Shown here piece by piece: positions 9,194-17,940 of a stretch of 64,000 bases of DNA. A model generated the notes under the pieces. That model saw only the letters and a list, made by a program, of their open reading frames with translations. It did not search any database and was not told where the DNA came from. The stretch is from Spartobacteria bacterium UBA695 (lineage in GTDB: Bacteria > Verrucomicrobiota > Verrucomicrobiia > Chthoniobacterales > Chthoniobacteraceae). The DNA lies in NCBI GenBank assembly GCA_002298145.1, contig DBMP01000027.1:1-64000 (forward strand), read 5' to 3'. Every line of letters begins with the position of its first letter. Position 1 is the first letter of the stretch. The position numbers and the translations under genes are program-made.

Positions 9194-10012
9194 ATGGCCG
9201 TAAAACCTCTTAAAATCGGAAACCTGACCCTCGGCGGTAAACGCCCCCTCTTCATCCTTGGCCCGTGCGTCATTGAGAGCGAGAAGTTCGTCTGGCGCAT
9301 GGCCCGCAAGCTCAAGGAGATTTGCGCCGAGGCCGGAGCGCAGTTCGTCTTCAAAGCCTCCTACGATAAGGCCAACCGCACCTCGGTCGATTCCTTCCGG
9401 GGCATCCCCGCCCGCGACGGCTGCCAGCTCCTGGCGGCGATCGGGAAGGAACTCGGCGTCCCCGTGACGACCGATATCCACACCCCCGAGCAGGCCGAAA
9501 TTGCCGCCGAGTACATCGACATCCTCCAGATTCCCGCCTTTCTCTGCCGCCAAACCGACCTCATCCAGGCCGCCGCCGAGACGGGCCGCGTGGTCAACGT
9601 CAAGAAGGGGCAGTTCCTCGCGCCGTGGGATATGAAGAACGTCGCCTCCAAGCTCGAACGTTTCGGCTGCAAACGCTTCTTTTTTACGGAACGGGGCGTC
9701 ACTTTCGGGTATAATAATCTTGTGGCCGACATGCGCTCATTGTATTGGTTACGCGAAAGCGGATACCTGGTCATGTTCGACGCGACTCACTCCGTGCAAC
9801 GCCCTGGCGGCGCGGGCGACAAAACTGCCGGTGACGGCATTCTGGCCCCCGTTTTGGCAAGGGCGGCAGTAGCAGCCGGGTGCGATGGCGTTTTTATCGA
9901 AACGCATGAAAATCCCGCCAAGGCCCTCTCCGATGGGCCTAATCAAATCCCGCTGGCAAAACTGCCCGCTCTGTTGAAGAAGTTGGGAGCAATCCATGAA
10001 TTGGCGCGTTAA
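9194..10012 (+). CDS. kdsA: KDO-8-phosphate synthase (metal-dependent type)
   Basis: Condenses phosphoenolpyruvate with arabinose 5-phosphate to KDO-8-phosphate, precursor of the inner core sugar of LPS. The ATG at 9194 gives 272 aa and the usual N-terminus; an upstream in-frame extension overlaps the DUF1844 gene and has no family similarity. LFILGPCVIESE carries a Cys where metal-independent enzymes such as that of E. coli have Asn, so a metal-dependent enzyme is inferred. FKASYDKANRTS, GGLGT-equivalent regions, and DATHSVQRPGG are further signatures. Its end overlaps the lptC-like gene by 17 bp, tying KDO synthesis to LPS export. Confidence 0.97.
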   Translation: MAVKPLKIGNLTLGGKRPLFILGPCVIESEKFVWRMARKLKEICAEAGAQFVFKASYDKANRTSVDSFRGIPARDGCQLLAAIGKELGVPVTTDIHTPEQAEIAAEYIDILQIPAFLCRQTDLIQAAAETGRVVNVKKGQFLAPWDMKNVASKLERFGCKRFFFTERGVTFGYNNLVADMRSLYWLRESGYLVMFDATHSVQRPGGAGDKTAGDGILAPVLARAAVAAGCDGVFIETHENPAKALSDGPNQIPLAKLPALLKKLGAIHELAR

Positions 10013-10598
10013 CTCGATTCTCCGCTCCCGGCTCCGGACCTGTTGTTGCCTCCTGTTGGCAGGGGGGATCTTGGGTGGGTTTACCGCCGAGGCCAAGAGC
10101 AAGAAGAAGACCCCTTCATCCACTCCCACCCCCGCCGAGAGCCCCGCGCCCGTGCAGGCGGAGACCAAAAAGGGCATCGACATCCCCATCCCCATCAACC
10201 ACAGCGCCCAGGGCGTGTGCGTCCCCATCTGGACCGACGGCAAGCTCCAGATGCGCTACAACATGGAAGTGGCCTTTCGCGTCGACTCGGACCAACTCCG
10301 CCTCACGCAGCTCAAGCTCGAAACCTTTGACGACGACGGCCAACCGGAAATGGTCATCGACATGCCCCAGTCGATCCTCAACCTCCAGACCCGCGTCCTG
10401 ACCAGCACCGACCCCGTAACCATCCGGCGCAAGGACCTGGAGCTGGTCGGCCAGAACATGACGTTTGACACCCAGACGCGGCAGGGAAAATTTGTCGGTC
10501 CCGTGCGGGTGCTCATTTACCAACAAGACCAAGAAGACGAACCGCCAAAAGAGGCCCAGCCCGCGGCGTCGCCCAACCCTTCACCCATTTCCGAATGA
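9996..10598 (+). CDS. LptC-like LPS export protein
   Basis: A 200-aa protein with an N-terminal hydrophobic signal (CCCLLLAGGILGGFTAEA), a Pro/Thr/Ala-rich linker at about residues 40-58, and a beta-strand-rich domain (KLQMRYNMEVAFRVDSDQ, LKLETFDDDGQPEMVIDMP, LTSTDPVTIRRKDLELVG). This order, placed directly before lptA and lptB, is what is expected for LptC, the membrane-anchored component that passes LPS to LptA. Sequence similarity to proteobacterial LptC is low, so the call rests on fold pattern and position. It overlaps kdsA by 17 bp and lptA by 4 bp (ATGA). Confidence 0.7.
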   Translation: MNWRVNSILRSRLRTCCCLLLAGGILGGFTAEAKSKKKTPSSTPTPAESPAPVQAETKKGIDIPIPINHSAQGVCVPIWTDGKLQMRYNMEVAFRVDSDQLRLTQLKLETFDDDGQPEMVIDMPQSILNLQTRVLTSTDPVTIRRKDLELVGQNMTFDTQTRQGKFVGPVRVLIYQQDQEDEPPKEAQPAASPNPSPISE

Positions 10599-11317
10599 AA
10601 TCCATCGCACCGGCCCTTCTGGGCGCTGCTCTCACCCTTTTCTCACCGGCTCTCTTTGCCCAAGGCGACTTTCGCATCGGCCTCGGCGGCGAAACCGGCC
10701 TGGAGACGCCCGCCCCTTCCAAACCCGCCTCCGCCAAAAAGCTGAAAGAGGGCTCCGCCCAGTCCGAAAAAAAGGCCACCGAGATCACCTGCGTGGGCGA
10801 GACGCTCTTTGACGGCAAGGCCTCCACGGCCGTTTTCATCAAGGACGTCAGAATCGTCGATCCGCAGTTCACCCTGACGGCCGATAAACTGACCGCCTAC
10901 CTGAAGAAATCTGACAAGAGCCCGGTGCCTGCACTCCCGGGCCCCGCCACCCCCACTCCGGCGGCCACGCCGACCCCCACGCCCAAACCGGCGGGGGCCA
11001 AGGGCGACTCTGCCAGCGGCCTCGAACGGGCCGTGGCCGAGGGGCACGTCGTCATCACCCAAGAGCGTACGGACGAAAAGACCGGCGAAGTCACCGTCTA
11101 CATCGGCCGCGCGGCCAAGGCGGAGTACGACGCCGCCAAGGGGGAAATGACCCTTTCCGGCTGGCCCCAGATCCAGCAGGGCATGAATAACCAGGTCGCC
11201 ACAGAGGAGGGCACCGTCATGGTCATGGACAAAGATGGGCACTTGCATACCAAGGGTCCCAGCATGACCTTAATCAAGACCGATTCCAAAAACGACCTGA
11301 ACAAGAAGAACCCGTGA
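10595..11317 (+). CDS. lptA: LptA/OstA-like periplasmic LPS-transport protein
   Basis: Periplasmic bridge protein for LPS transport between inner and outer membrane. At 240 aa it has a clear signal peptide ending ALFAQG and an OstA-type beta domain: CVGETLFDGKASTAVFIKDVRIVDPQ, FTLTADKLTAYLKK, then GHVVITQER and EMTLSGWPQIQQG. A low-complexity Thr/Pro segment (residues about 108-138) interrupts the domain, longer than in proteobacterial LptA. It overlaps both neighbours by 4 bp, lptC-like upstream and lptB downstream, so the three export genes are translationally coupled. Confidence 0.82.
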   Translation: MKSIAPALLGAALTLFSPALFAQGDFRIGLGGETGLETPAPSKPASAKKLKEGSAQSEKKATEITCVGETLFDGKASTAVFIKDVRIVDPQFTLTADKLTAYLKKSDKSPVPALPGPATPTPAATPTPTPKPAGAKGDSASGLERAVAEGHVVITQERTDEKTGEVTVYIGRAAKAEYDAAKGEMTLSGWPQIQQGMNNQVATEEGTVMVMDKDGHLHTKGPSMTLIKTDSKNDLNKKNP

Positions 11318-12090
11318 GCACCGCAGCCGAACCTTCCACAGCCCCCGCAACCGCCGCCTCCGAGCACGCCCCGATCCTCCGGACCGACAAGCTGGTCAAG
11401 ATCTATGGCGGCCGCGCGGTCGTCAACGGGGTGGACATCAACATCAAGGCCGGAGAGATTGTCGGCGTCCTCGGGCCCAACGGCGCGGGCAAGACGACCA
11501 CCTTCTACATGGTCGTGGGTCTCGTAAGACCCAACGGCGGCCGGGTCATCTTCAAAGACCAGGACGTCACCGGCTACCCGATGCACCGCCGGGCCCGCAT
11601 GGGCATGGGCTACCTGCCCCAGGAGGAATCCATTTTCCGCAAGCTGACCGTCGAGGAGAACATCATGGCCATCCTCGAAACCACCGAGAAAACCAAAAAG
11701 GAACGCCGGGCCCGGTGCGCGGAGCTATTGAACCAGTTCGGCATCGAGCACGTCGCCAAGCAGCTCGCCCTGACCCTTTCCGGTGGTGAAAAGCGCCGCC
11801 TCACCATCGCCCGCTCTCTGGTGAGCAACCCAAGTTTATTAATGTTGGACGAACCATTCAGCGGAGTGGACCCCATCGCTGTCTATGATGTGCAGCAGAT
11901 CATCGTCAACCTGCGCAAAACCGGCCTCGCCATCTTGATTACCGACCACAACGTTCGCGAAACCCTCTCCATCGTCGACCGCGCCTACCTCGTTTCCGAA
12001 GGGCGCATCGAGAGCGAGGGGACCAAGGACTTCCTGATCAACGACCCCATCAGCCGCCAGCTCTACCTGGGCGAGCGCTTCTCTATGTAA
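11314..12090 (+). CDS. lptB: LPS export ABC transporter ATP-binding protein
   Basis: Cytoplasmic ATPase that powers LPS extraction from the inner membrane with LptF and LptG (not in this window). The GTG start at 11314 overlaps lptA by 4 bp; 258 aa. Motifs: Walker A GPNGAGKTTTFYM, Q-loop region LPQEESIFRKLTVEEN, signature LSGGEKRRLTIARSL, Walker B LLMLDEPFSGVDPIAV, and H-loop ITDHNVRET, all diagnostic of LptB. An extension of about 20 Ala/Pro/Thr-rich residues precedes the core. hpf follows after 54 bp. Confidence 0.97.
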   Translation: MSTAAEPSTAPATAASEHAPILRTDKLVKIYGGRAVVNGVDINIKAGEIVGVLGPNGAGKTTTFYMVVGLVRPNGGRVIFKDQDVTGYPMHRRARMGMGYLPQEESIFRKLTVEENIMAILETTEKTKKERRARCAELLNQFGIEHVAKQLALTLSGGEKRRLTIARSLVSNPSLLMLDEPFSGVDPIAVYDVQQIIVNLRKTGLAILITDHNVRETLSIVDRAYLVSEGRIESEGTKDFLINDPISRQLYLGERFSM

Positions 12091-12144
12091 ACCCACGGTC
12101 CGTAAACTTTTGTTCCCAATCAACCCAAATAAGGAGGAAAACCA

Positions 12145-12723
12145 ATGCAAGTAGCCAATGTAAACCTGCCCATCAAAGTCACCGGCCGCCATGTAGCCGT
12201 GACCGAGTCTCTCAAGGACTACGCCATTAAAAAGGTGGAAGGGCTGCACCTCGACACCCCGCGCATTATCGAAGCGCAGGTGATCCTGGACGTTCAGAAG
12301 TATCGGCAAATCGCCGAAGTCATCCTCCATTGCGCCAATCACATCACGATTGAGGCGACGGCGCAATCCAATGACCTTTACGCAGCCATCGACGAAGTGA
12401 TGGGCAAGATTGCCCAGCAAATGCGCAAATTCAAGACGCGCATTATGCGGCAAAGCCGTCCGAAACACGCGCAAATCAAGACCTTCAACGAGAAGATCAT
12501 CGAAGTGGCCTCCTCGACCGAGGAACACCCCATCGAGGTCGAGCCGAAGGTCATCGAAACGGAGCAATACCAGGTCAAGCCCATGTTCGTGGACGAGGCC
12601 ATTCTCCAACTCGAAGTTTCGGACCGCGAATTCCTGGTTTTCACCAACGCCAAGACCGAGAAAGTCAACGTTCTCCATCGCCGCAAGGAAGGCGGATTCG
12701 GCCTGATTGAGCCGATCGTCTAA
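12145..12723 (+). CDS. hpf: Ribosome hibernation promoting factor, long form
   Basis: Binds the 30S subunit and drives 100S ribosome dimer formation in stationary phase. At 192 aa it is the long form: an N-terminal S30AE domain (VTGRHVAVTESLKDYAIKKV, YAAIDEVMGKIAQQMRKFK) and a C-terminal dimerisation domain (PMFVDEAILQLEVSDREFLVFTN, ending GGFGLIEPIV), joined by a linker at about residues 110-135. A strong ribosome site AAGGAGG lies 7 bp before the ATG, suggesting high expression. A good rho-independent terminator follows at 12751. Its place after lptB matches the lptB-rpoN-hpf order of proteobacteria, but rpoN is missing here. Confidence 0.96.
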   Translation: MQVANVNLPIKVTGRHVAVTESLKDYAIKKVEGLHLDTPRIIEAQVILDVQKYRQIAEVILHCANHITIEATAQSNDLYAAIDEVMGKIAQQMRKFKTRIMRQSRPKHAQIKTFNEKIIEVASSTEEHPIEVEPKVIETEQYQVKPMFVDEAILQLEVSDREFLVFTNAKTEKVNVLHRRKEGGFGLIEPIV

Positions 12724-12750
12724 AACCGGCGATAGCTGACCGCTTCCCCC

Positions 12751-12797
12751 GGCACCCGCGAGAAGGTTTTTTCTTTCTTGCGGGTGCCATTTTTTTT
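12751..12797 (+). terminator. Rho-independent terminator of the kdsA-lpt-hpf block
   Basis: GGCACCCGC pairs with GCGGGTGCC, and the stem extends through AGAA/TTCT with one mismatch. It is followed by A and an 8-T run. It lies 27 bp after the hpf stop codon. Confidence 0.88.
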
Positions 12798-12826
12798 GGA
12801 GGCGCCCGTACGAATAAAATGCGCCT

Positions 12827-12943
12827 CGTTCCCAATCTCCAGATTGGGAACGTCTTTTTGGTGCGAAACTCTGTTTCGCAGCGGTGGGGGAGGGAATCGG
12901 AGATTCCAAGACAAGGACGTTACGAATCTGGAGATTCGTAACG
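12827..12943. repeat. Cluster of four short perfect palindromes
   Basis: Four stem-loops in 117 bp: 12827-12852 (12-bp arms starting CGTTCCCAATCT, 2-nt loop), 12862-12880 (arms TGCGAAAC/GTTTCGCA), 12893-12907 (arms GGAATC/GATTCC) and 12918-12943 (12-bp arms starting CGTTACGAATCT). The first and last share an arm ending AATCT and a two-base centre. There is no coding sense here. The pattern resembles dispersed REP-like palindromic units; clusters of the same style occur at 24684 and 35126. Confidence 0.85.
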
Positions 12944-13018
12944 AGGGAGCGGCAGGGGGCATTAAAACAGCACCATATATGAGGCCACGGATTCAGAAAA
13001 AGCAGGCACACTCCCGAT

Positions 13019-13234
13019 GTGTCTGTACCTAAACAATTCGGCAAAAATCTTTCGCGATTGCGGGTTGAACACGGCCTGACACAATACCAACTGGCTGCCT
13101 ATGCGGAGATTAGCCGTTCGTACTTGCAGCGGATTGAAAGCGGGCAATTCCAGCCAACCATCTCGGTGGCTCTTCGCTTGAAGCAAGCACTTGGTTGCTC
13201 GTGGGATGTGCTCATGGAAGGCGTGGAGGAGTAG
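13019..13234 (+). CDS. Small XRE-family HTH regulator
   Basis: A 71-aa DNA-binding protein made of a single HTH_3 domain: NLSRLRVEHGLTQYQLA, then AEISRSYLQRIESGQFQPT (recognition helix region), then LRLKQALGCSWDVLM. It has no effector domain. The start is GTG at 13019 with no clear ribosome site. Codons are AT-richer than in neighbouring genes, and it follows directly after a palindrome cluster between hpf and hprK, a position where proteobacteria often have ptsN. Possibly a later insertion; the target is unknown. Confidence 0.8.
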   Translation: MSVPKQFGKNLSRLRVEHGLTQYQLAAYAEISRSYLQRIESGQFQPTISVALRLKQALGCSWDVLMEGVEE

Positions 13235-13305
13235 TTCGATTCGGCCCGAGAATCCGTACGAATAAAATTCCTCAAGTTCCTGGGTTCCTGATAAACTTCC
13301 TTCCT

Positions 13306-14259
13306 GTGAAACCGAAGGGCAAATACCCCACCATCACCGTTGGCGACTTCTATACCCGCTACTCCGAGGCGCTCGGGATGACGCTCCTGGGGTCTGCCGC
13401 CGGGTTCGACCGCATCGTCAAGGAGCCGACCATCAACCGTCCCGGCCTGGCCCTTTCGGGCTTCTTTGACTACTTCGCCGCCAAGCGCATCCAGGTCCTG
13501 GGCGCGGCCGAGCTGGCCTACCTGCGCAAGTGCCCCCCGAACGAAGTCCGCGAACGCATTCGGGCTATCATCCGCCGCCGGGTGCCCTGCCTCGTCATTG
13601 CCCGGGGCAGCCGCCCGCCCAAGCACCTCCTGGAGGAGACCGAGGCCGGGCGCATCTCCGTTTTCCAGACCTCCATGGTCACCATGAACTTCATCAACGC
13701 CGCCACGCTGGCCCTCGAGCGGGAGTTCGCCCCGACGACCCTTGAGCACGGGAGCATGGTCGATATCCTGGGCGTCGGGACCCTCGTGCGGGGCTCGGCG
13801 GGCATCGGCAAAAGCGAGTGCGTCCTGGGCCTCCTGGAGCGGGGCTATCCCCTCATCGCCGACGACGTCACCCGCCTGCGGTTAATCGACAGCCGACATT
13901 TAGTTGGCACCGCCCCGGATTTAACCCGCCACCACATGGAGGTCCGCGGCGTAGGAATCATCAATGTTTCCTCCATGTTTGGCATCCGCGCCGTGCGGGT
14001 GGAGAAGGTTCTCGATTTGATCGTCACGTTAAAAGACTGGCAAGAATTAGAAGAGCCGGATAGAATAGGCCTCAACCAACAATTTCACGAGATACTGGGC
14101 ATCCAAGTCCCTCACATTACTATCCCTGTGCGTATTGGCCGGGATCTTTCGCGCTTAGTCGAAGTTGCCGCGCTGGATCAAAAGCTCAAGAGCATGGGGC
14201 AGGATAGTGCGAAGGAGTTTAATGACCGGCTCTTGAATTCAATGCAGAGAAAACCGTAA
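13306..14259 (+). CDS. hprK: HPr kinase/phosphorylase
   Basis: Phosphorylates Ser46-type serine of HPr with ATP (or PPi) and reverses the reaction with phosphate, linking carbon status to regulation. From GTG 13306 it is 317 aa, the family norm; an in-frame upstream start at 13195 would overlap the XRE gene. Walker A GSAGIGKSE lies near residue 165, the HPrK signature MEVRGVGIINVSSMFG near 210, and the N-terminal domain carries the RPGLALSGF motif. The stop overlaps the ptsH start by 1 bp (TAATG), so the kinase and its substrate are coupled. Confidence 0.96.
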   Translation: MKPKGKYPTITVGDFYTRYSEALGMTLLGSAAGFDRIVKEPTINRPGLALSGFFDYFAAKRIQVLGAAELAYLRKCPPNEVRERIRAIIRRRVPCLVIARGSRPPKHLLEETEAGRISVFQTSMVTMNFINAATLALEREFAPTTLEHGSMVDILGVGTLVRGSAGIGKSECVLGLLERGYPLIADDVTRLRLIDSRHLVGTAPDLTRHHMEVRGVGIINVSSMFGIRAVRVEKVLDLIVTLKDWQELEEPDRIGLNQQFHEILGIQVPHITIPVRIGRDLSRLVEVAALDQKLKSMGQDSAKEFNDRLLNSMQRKP

Positions 14260-14567
14260 TGGGCCTACTAAGCCGTAAAACCACGAGTAACCAAGACCAG
14301 ACCGCAGCGAAAGAGTTCACCATCCTCAACCGCCTGGGGCTGCATGCCCGTCCCTCGGCGATGTTTGTGAAGGCAGCCAATCGCTTTAAGGCCGAGGTGT
14401 GGGTTGAAAAAGACGGCGAGCAAGTCAATGGCAAGAGCATCATGGGCCTCATGATGCTGGCCGCGGGCCAAGGCTCCAAACTGGTCGTCACCTGCGAGGG
14501 GGGCGACGCCGAGCAAGCACTGGCCGAAATCGAGTCGCTCATCCAGCGCCGTTTCGACGAGGAGTAG
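14259..14567 (+). CDS. ptsH: Phosphocarrier protein HPr
   Basis: Small phosphocarrier of the PTS. The 102 aa include an unusual N-terminal tail of about 17 residues before the HPr fold. The active-site His is in GLHARPSAMFV and the regulatory serine in NGKSIMGLMML, the site phosphorylated by HprK. Its start overlaps the hprK stop. No PTS permease (EIIB/EIIC) is seen in the window, so the role may be regulatory as in many PVC and proteobacterial genomes; this is an inference. A 7-bp hairpin (TCTCAAG/CTTGAGA, 14576-14596) follows but lacks a T-tract. Confidence 0.95.
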   Translation: MGLLSRKTTSNQDQTAAKEFTILNRLGLHARPSAMFVKAANRFKAEVWVEKDGEQVNGKSIMGLMMLAAGQGSKLVVTCEGGDAEQALAEIESLIQRRFDEE

Positions 14568-14733
14568 GCCGGAATTCTCAAGAGACCCCCTTGAGAGATC
14601 CCTGGCTAGATCCCCTAAGAGGGCCGGGCGTTTGCGAAAATTTCTTTCAAGCAAACGCGCTAATCCCTTGCAGGCGGCTTAATTTGGCGCAAAACTCTGC
14701 ATTCGCGCGGCCAGAACTTGACCGCGAAACCCA

Positions 14734-16500
14734 ATGAGCGATACCCAGCAGCGAGTAGAACGACGTTTCCATGGTGTGGGCGTATCGCCCGGCATTGCTC
14801 GTGGAACCGTCTTCGTACTCCGGCCGGAGGACGAGGAAGCCCCCTCCCGCAGAATCGAGGACTGGGAGGTCCCCGGGGAAGTCGCCCGCTTCGAGGCCGC
14901 CCTGCTCCAGACCCGCGAGCAGATCGTCGAAATGCAGAACCGGATCGCCGGGGCCATCGGCGCGAAGGACGCCAGCATCTTTGACGCGCATCTGCTGGTC
15001 GTCGAGGACCGCACCCTCATCGACGAAGTGCTGCGCACGCTGGACCGCGACCAGTACAACATCGAGTACATTTTCCAACAAGTCGCCAACCGCTACGCCA
15101 AGACGCTGAGCGAGATCGACGACCCCTACCTGCGCGAGCGCGCCCTCGACATCAACGACGTCTGCCGCCGCGTGGTGCGCAACCTGATGGGCAAGGACCC
15201 CCGCAGCGCCTCGCAGATCGACGTGCCGCACATCCTGGTGGCCCATAACCTGACGCCCTCGGACACGGCCCAGCTCAACCGCAAACTGGTCCTCGGCTTC
15301 GCCACCGACGTCGGCAGCCGCACCTCGCACACGGCCATCATGGCCCGGTCGCTCAACATCCCGGCGGTGGTGGCCCTGCACAACGTCAGCGACTCGCTCC
15401 TTTCCGGCGACCATGTCCTCCTGGACGGCTACAGCGGGCTCTTAATCGTCAACCCGAGCGACCAGACCCTCTGGGAGTACGGCGAGCTGGAGGTCAAAAA
15501 AACCGAGGTCGAGGACAAGCTGGAGGCCCTGCGCGAGACCGTCTCCACCACGCTGGATGGCCGCCACATTACCCTTTCCGCCAATATCGAACTGCCGAGC
15601 GACATCGACTTGGTCAAGCAGAGCGGCGCGGAGGGCATCGGCCTCTACCGGACGGAATTTTTCTACATCAACAAGAACGAGCTGCCCAACGAAGAGGAGC
15701 AGTACGAGAACTACCTCGCCGTGGCCAAGGAGATCCCCGACCAGTCGGTGATCATCCGCACGCTCGACTTAGGGGGCGACAAATTCATGAGCGCCTTGCA
15801 GCTCCCCTCTGAGCTGAACCCGTTCCTCGGCTGGCGCGCCATCCGCTTCTGCCTGGAGCGCGTCGATGTCTTCAAGACCCAGCTGCGCGCCATCCTGCGG
15901 GCCAGCGCCTTGGGGAACATTCGCATGATGTTCCCGATGATCTCCGGCGTGGACGAGCTGCGCCGGGCGAACGCCGTGCTGGAAGAGTGCCGCCAGGAAC
16001 TCCGCGAGAAGGGCATCCCGTTCAACGAGCACATGGAAGTGGGCGCGATGATCGAAGTGCCCAGCGCCGCGCTCGTGGCCGACCTGCTGGCCAAGGAAGT
16101 CGATTTTTTCAGCATCGGGACCAATGACTTGATCCAGTACACGATCGCCGTGGACCGGATCAACGAGCGCATTGCCCACCTTTACGAGCCGACCCACCCG
16201 GCGATCATCCGGCTGATCAAGATGATCGTCAACGCGGCCCATGCCCACAACTTGTGGGTGGGCGTCTGCGGTGAAATGGCGGGCGAGATCGCGCTGACGC
16301 CACTCTTGGTGGGCCTCGGCGTGGACGAGCTAAGCACCGGAGCCGCGCTGGTGCCCCGGGTGAAGCGGGCCGTGCAAAGCCTCGATATCGGCGTCTGCTT
16401 GCAGCTCGTCGACGAGGTGAAGAACATGGAGTCCGCCGAAGCGATTTTGGAGAAGTGCGAGGCCATTGCCAAAGCGCACTATCCGGAGTTGATGGTGTAG
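14734..16500 (+). CDS. ptsI: PTS enzyme I (phosphoenolpyruvate-protein phosphotransferase)
   Basis: Transfers phosphate from PEP to its own His and then to HPr. 588 aa, full length. The N-terminal domain (HGVGVSPGIARGTVFVL) precedes the swivelling domain with active-site His in GSRTSHTAIMARS. The PEP-binding barrel shows GIGLYRTEFFYIN, the LDLGGDKF motif, a FGWRAIR-like segment (PFLGWRAIRF), and the catalytic Cys in WVGVCGEMAGE, with the SIGTNDLIQY motif. It lies 166 bp after ptsH, so co-transcription is likely but the gap leaves room for separate control. A short GC stem follows the stop. Confidence 0.97.
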   Translation: MSDTQQRVERRFHGVGVSPGIARGTVFVLRPEDEEAPSRRIEDWEVPGEVARFEAALLQTREQIVEMQNRIAGAIGAKDASIFDAHLLVVEDRTLIDEVLRTLDRDQYNIEYIFQQVANRYAKTLSEIDDPYLRERALDINDVCRRVVRNLMGKDPRSASQIDVPHILVAHNLTPSDTAQLNRKLVLGFATDVGSRTSHTAIMARSLNIPAVVALHNVSDSLLSGDHVLLDGYSGLLIVNPSDQTLWEYGELEVKKTEVEDKLEALRETVSTTLDGRHITLSANIELPSDIDLVKQSGAEGIGLYRTEFFYINKNELPNEEEQYENYLAVAKEIPDQSVIIRTLDLGGDKFMSALQLPSELNPFLGWRAIRFCLERVDVFKTQLRAILRASALGNIRMMFPMISGVDELRRANAVLEECRQELREKGIPFNEHMEVGAMIEVPSAALVADLLAKEVDFFSIGTNDLIQYTIAVDRINERIAHLYEPTHPAIIRLIKMIVNAAHAHNLWVGVCGEMAGEIALTPLLVGLGVDELSTGAALVPRVKRAVQSLDIGVCLQLVDEVKNMESAEAILEKCEAIAKAHYPELMV

Positions 16501-16528
16501 AGGCGGCTCCGTCTCAACCATGGCCAAC

Positions 16529-16549
16529 CCCCGGGCTTGACCGGGGTTT
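16529..16549 (+). terminator. Weak candidate terminator after ptsI
   Basis: CCCCGG and CCGGGG form a 6-bp stem with a 6-nt loop and only TTTA after it, 28 bp past the ptsI stop. The short T-run makes it a weak call. Confidence 0.4.
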
Positions 16550-16590
16550 ACCGTAAGACCGTCGCGGAATGGGTTGCCGTTTTCTGAGGT

Positions 16591-17793
16591 ATGGAGATCG
16601 ACACCCAAGGACCGCGGTCCAATTCCCGGCAAAATGCAGGCAGCTATCCCCTGATTGTTCACTCCCATCTGAGCTGGGACTGGGTCTGGCAGCGCCCCCA
16701 GCAGTTCCTCTCCCGGCTCTCCACCCGGCACCGGGTGCTTTTCCTGGAAGGGCCCTATCCGGATGAGAGGGTTGCCGAGCCGTGCACGATCTTAAGCGAG
16801 GTGCCGCAGTACCCCAATGTCACGGTGCTCCGTTCCCTGATGCCCGTGCGACGCTGGCGGGATGGCGCGTGGGTCGACGAGGAGCGCTTCCGGCTGGTGG
16901 CGACGCTGCTTTCCGGGCCGCTGGGGGAGGAGTTCCGCGATCCCGTGCAGTGGTTCTACGATCCGATGGCGGTAACGGCTTTCGCGGGGCGGCTGGGGGA
17001 AATCGCGGTCGTCTACGATTGCATGGACGAGCTTTCGCAGTTCAAGGGGGCTCCGGCGGAGCTGGTGAAGCGCGAGCGGGAGCTCCTGGCGCTGGCCGAT
17101 GTGGTTTTCGCGGGTGGGCCGAAGATCCACGAGGCCAAGTCGGCGCTGCATGCGAATTGTTACGCCTTTGGCTGCGGCGTGGACGAGCATCATTTCGGCC
17201 TGGCGCGCAATGGCTCGGCGGTGTTGCCGGAGGATCTTGCTCATTTGCAGGGCCCGGTGCTCGGGTTTTTCGGCGTGGTGGATGAGCGGATGGATTACGA
17301 GCTGGTGGCGCGGATCGCCGACTGCGAGCCGTCGTGGAACCTGGTGATGGTGGGGCCGCGTACCAAGGTTGAGGAGAGCGTGCTGCCCCGGCGCGCCAAT
17401 ATCCATTGGCTGGGCGGGCGTGACTATGCCCAGCTACCGCACTACGCCAGTCGGTTCAATGTCTGCCTGATGCCGTTCGCCATCAACGCGGCGACGGAAT
17501 ACATCAACCCGACCAAGGCGCTGGAATACATGGCCACGGGGAGGCCGATTGTCTCCTCGGCCATTGAGGATGTGGAGCGGCAGTTCAGCGACGTAGCGCA
17601 TGTGGCGCATTCGCACGAGGAGTTTATCGCCCTGTGCCGTCAGGTGCTCGACAGCCCGGACCCGGAGCGGATTCAACAGGGCATCGAGCTGGCCAAGCTG
17701 CACTCCTGGGATGCCGTGGTGGCCCGGCTGGAGCGGCATGTCGATGACGTGGTGGAAGGGCGCGCGGGGAAGTCGGAAGGGACGGCGGCGTGA
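16591..17793 (+). CDS. GT-B fold glycosyltransferase (family 1/4-like)
   Basis: Predicted cytoplasmic glycosyltransferase of 400 aa. The N-terminal half has the motif SHLSWDWVWQRPQQFLSRLS, typical of UDP-galactopyranose-type or teichuronic acid-type GT1 relatives. YDCMDELSQF and VFAGGPKIHEAK follow. The C-terminal donor-binding half shows GPVLGFFGVVDERMDYEL, NIHWLGGRDYAQLPHYAS and the acidic/charged segment NPTKALEYMATGRPIVSS, which is the usual E-x7-E type nucleotide-sugar region. Donor and acceptor are unknown. It is solitary, 90 bp after ptsI. A Met at 16591 is used; no strong ribosome site is seen. Confidence 0.82.
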   Translation: MEIDTQGPRSNSRQNAGSYPLIVHSHLSWDWVWQRPQQFLSRLSTRHRVLFLEGPYPDERVAEPCTILSEVPQYPNVTVLRSLMPVRRWRDGAWVDEERFRLVATLLSGPLGEEFRDPVQWFYDPMAVTAFAGRLGEIAVVYDCMDELSQFKGAPAELVKRERELLALADVVFAGGPKIHEAKSALHANCYAFGCGVDEHHFGLARNGSAVLPEDLAHLQGPVLGFFGVVDERMDYELVARIADCEPSWNLVMVGPRTKVEESVLPRRANIHWLGGRDYAQLPHYASRFNVCLMPFAINAATEYINPTKALEYMATGRPIVSSAIEDVERQFSDVAHVAHSHEEFIALCRQVLDSPDPERIQQGIELAKLHSWDAVVARLERHVDDVVEGRAGKSEGTAA

Positions 17794-17940
17794 GGCGTGC
17801 TCGGGCGTGATGCCGGGCAGACGTTTATGACCTTTTTCATGACACTCCGGGAGGGGTGAAGAGGCGGCTTCCCCTGTAAAATGGAGGATGGCACGGCGGT
17901 CGCTCTCTCTTCTCTCATTAAGAAATCAGAGGGAGGGGTT

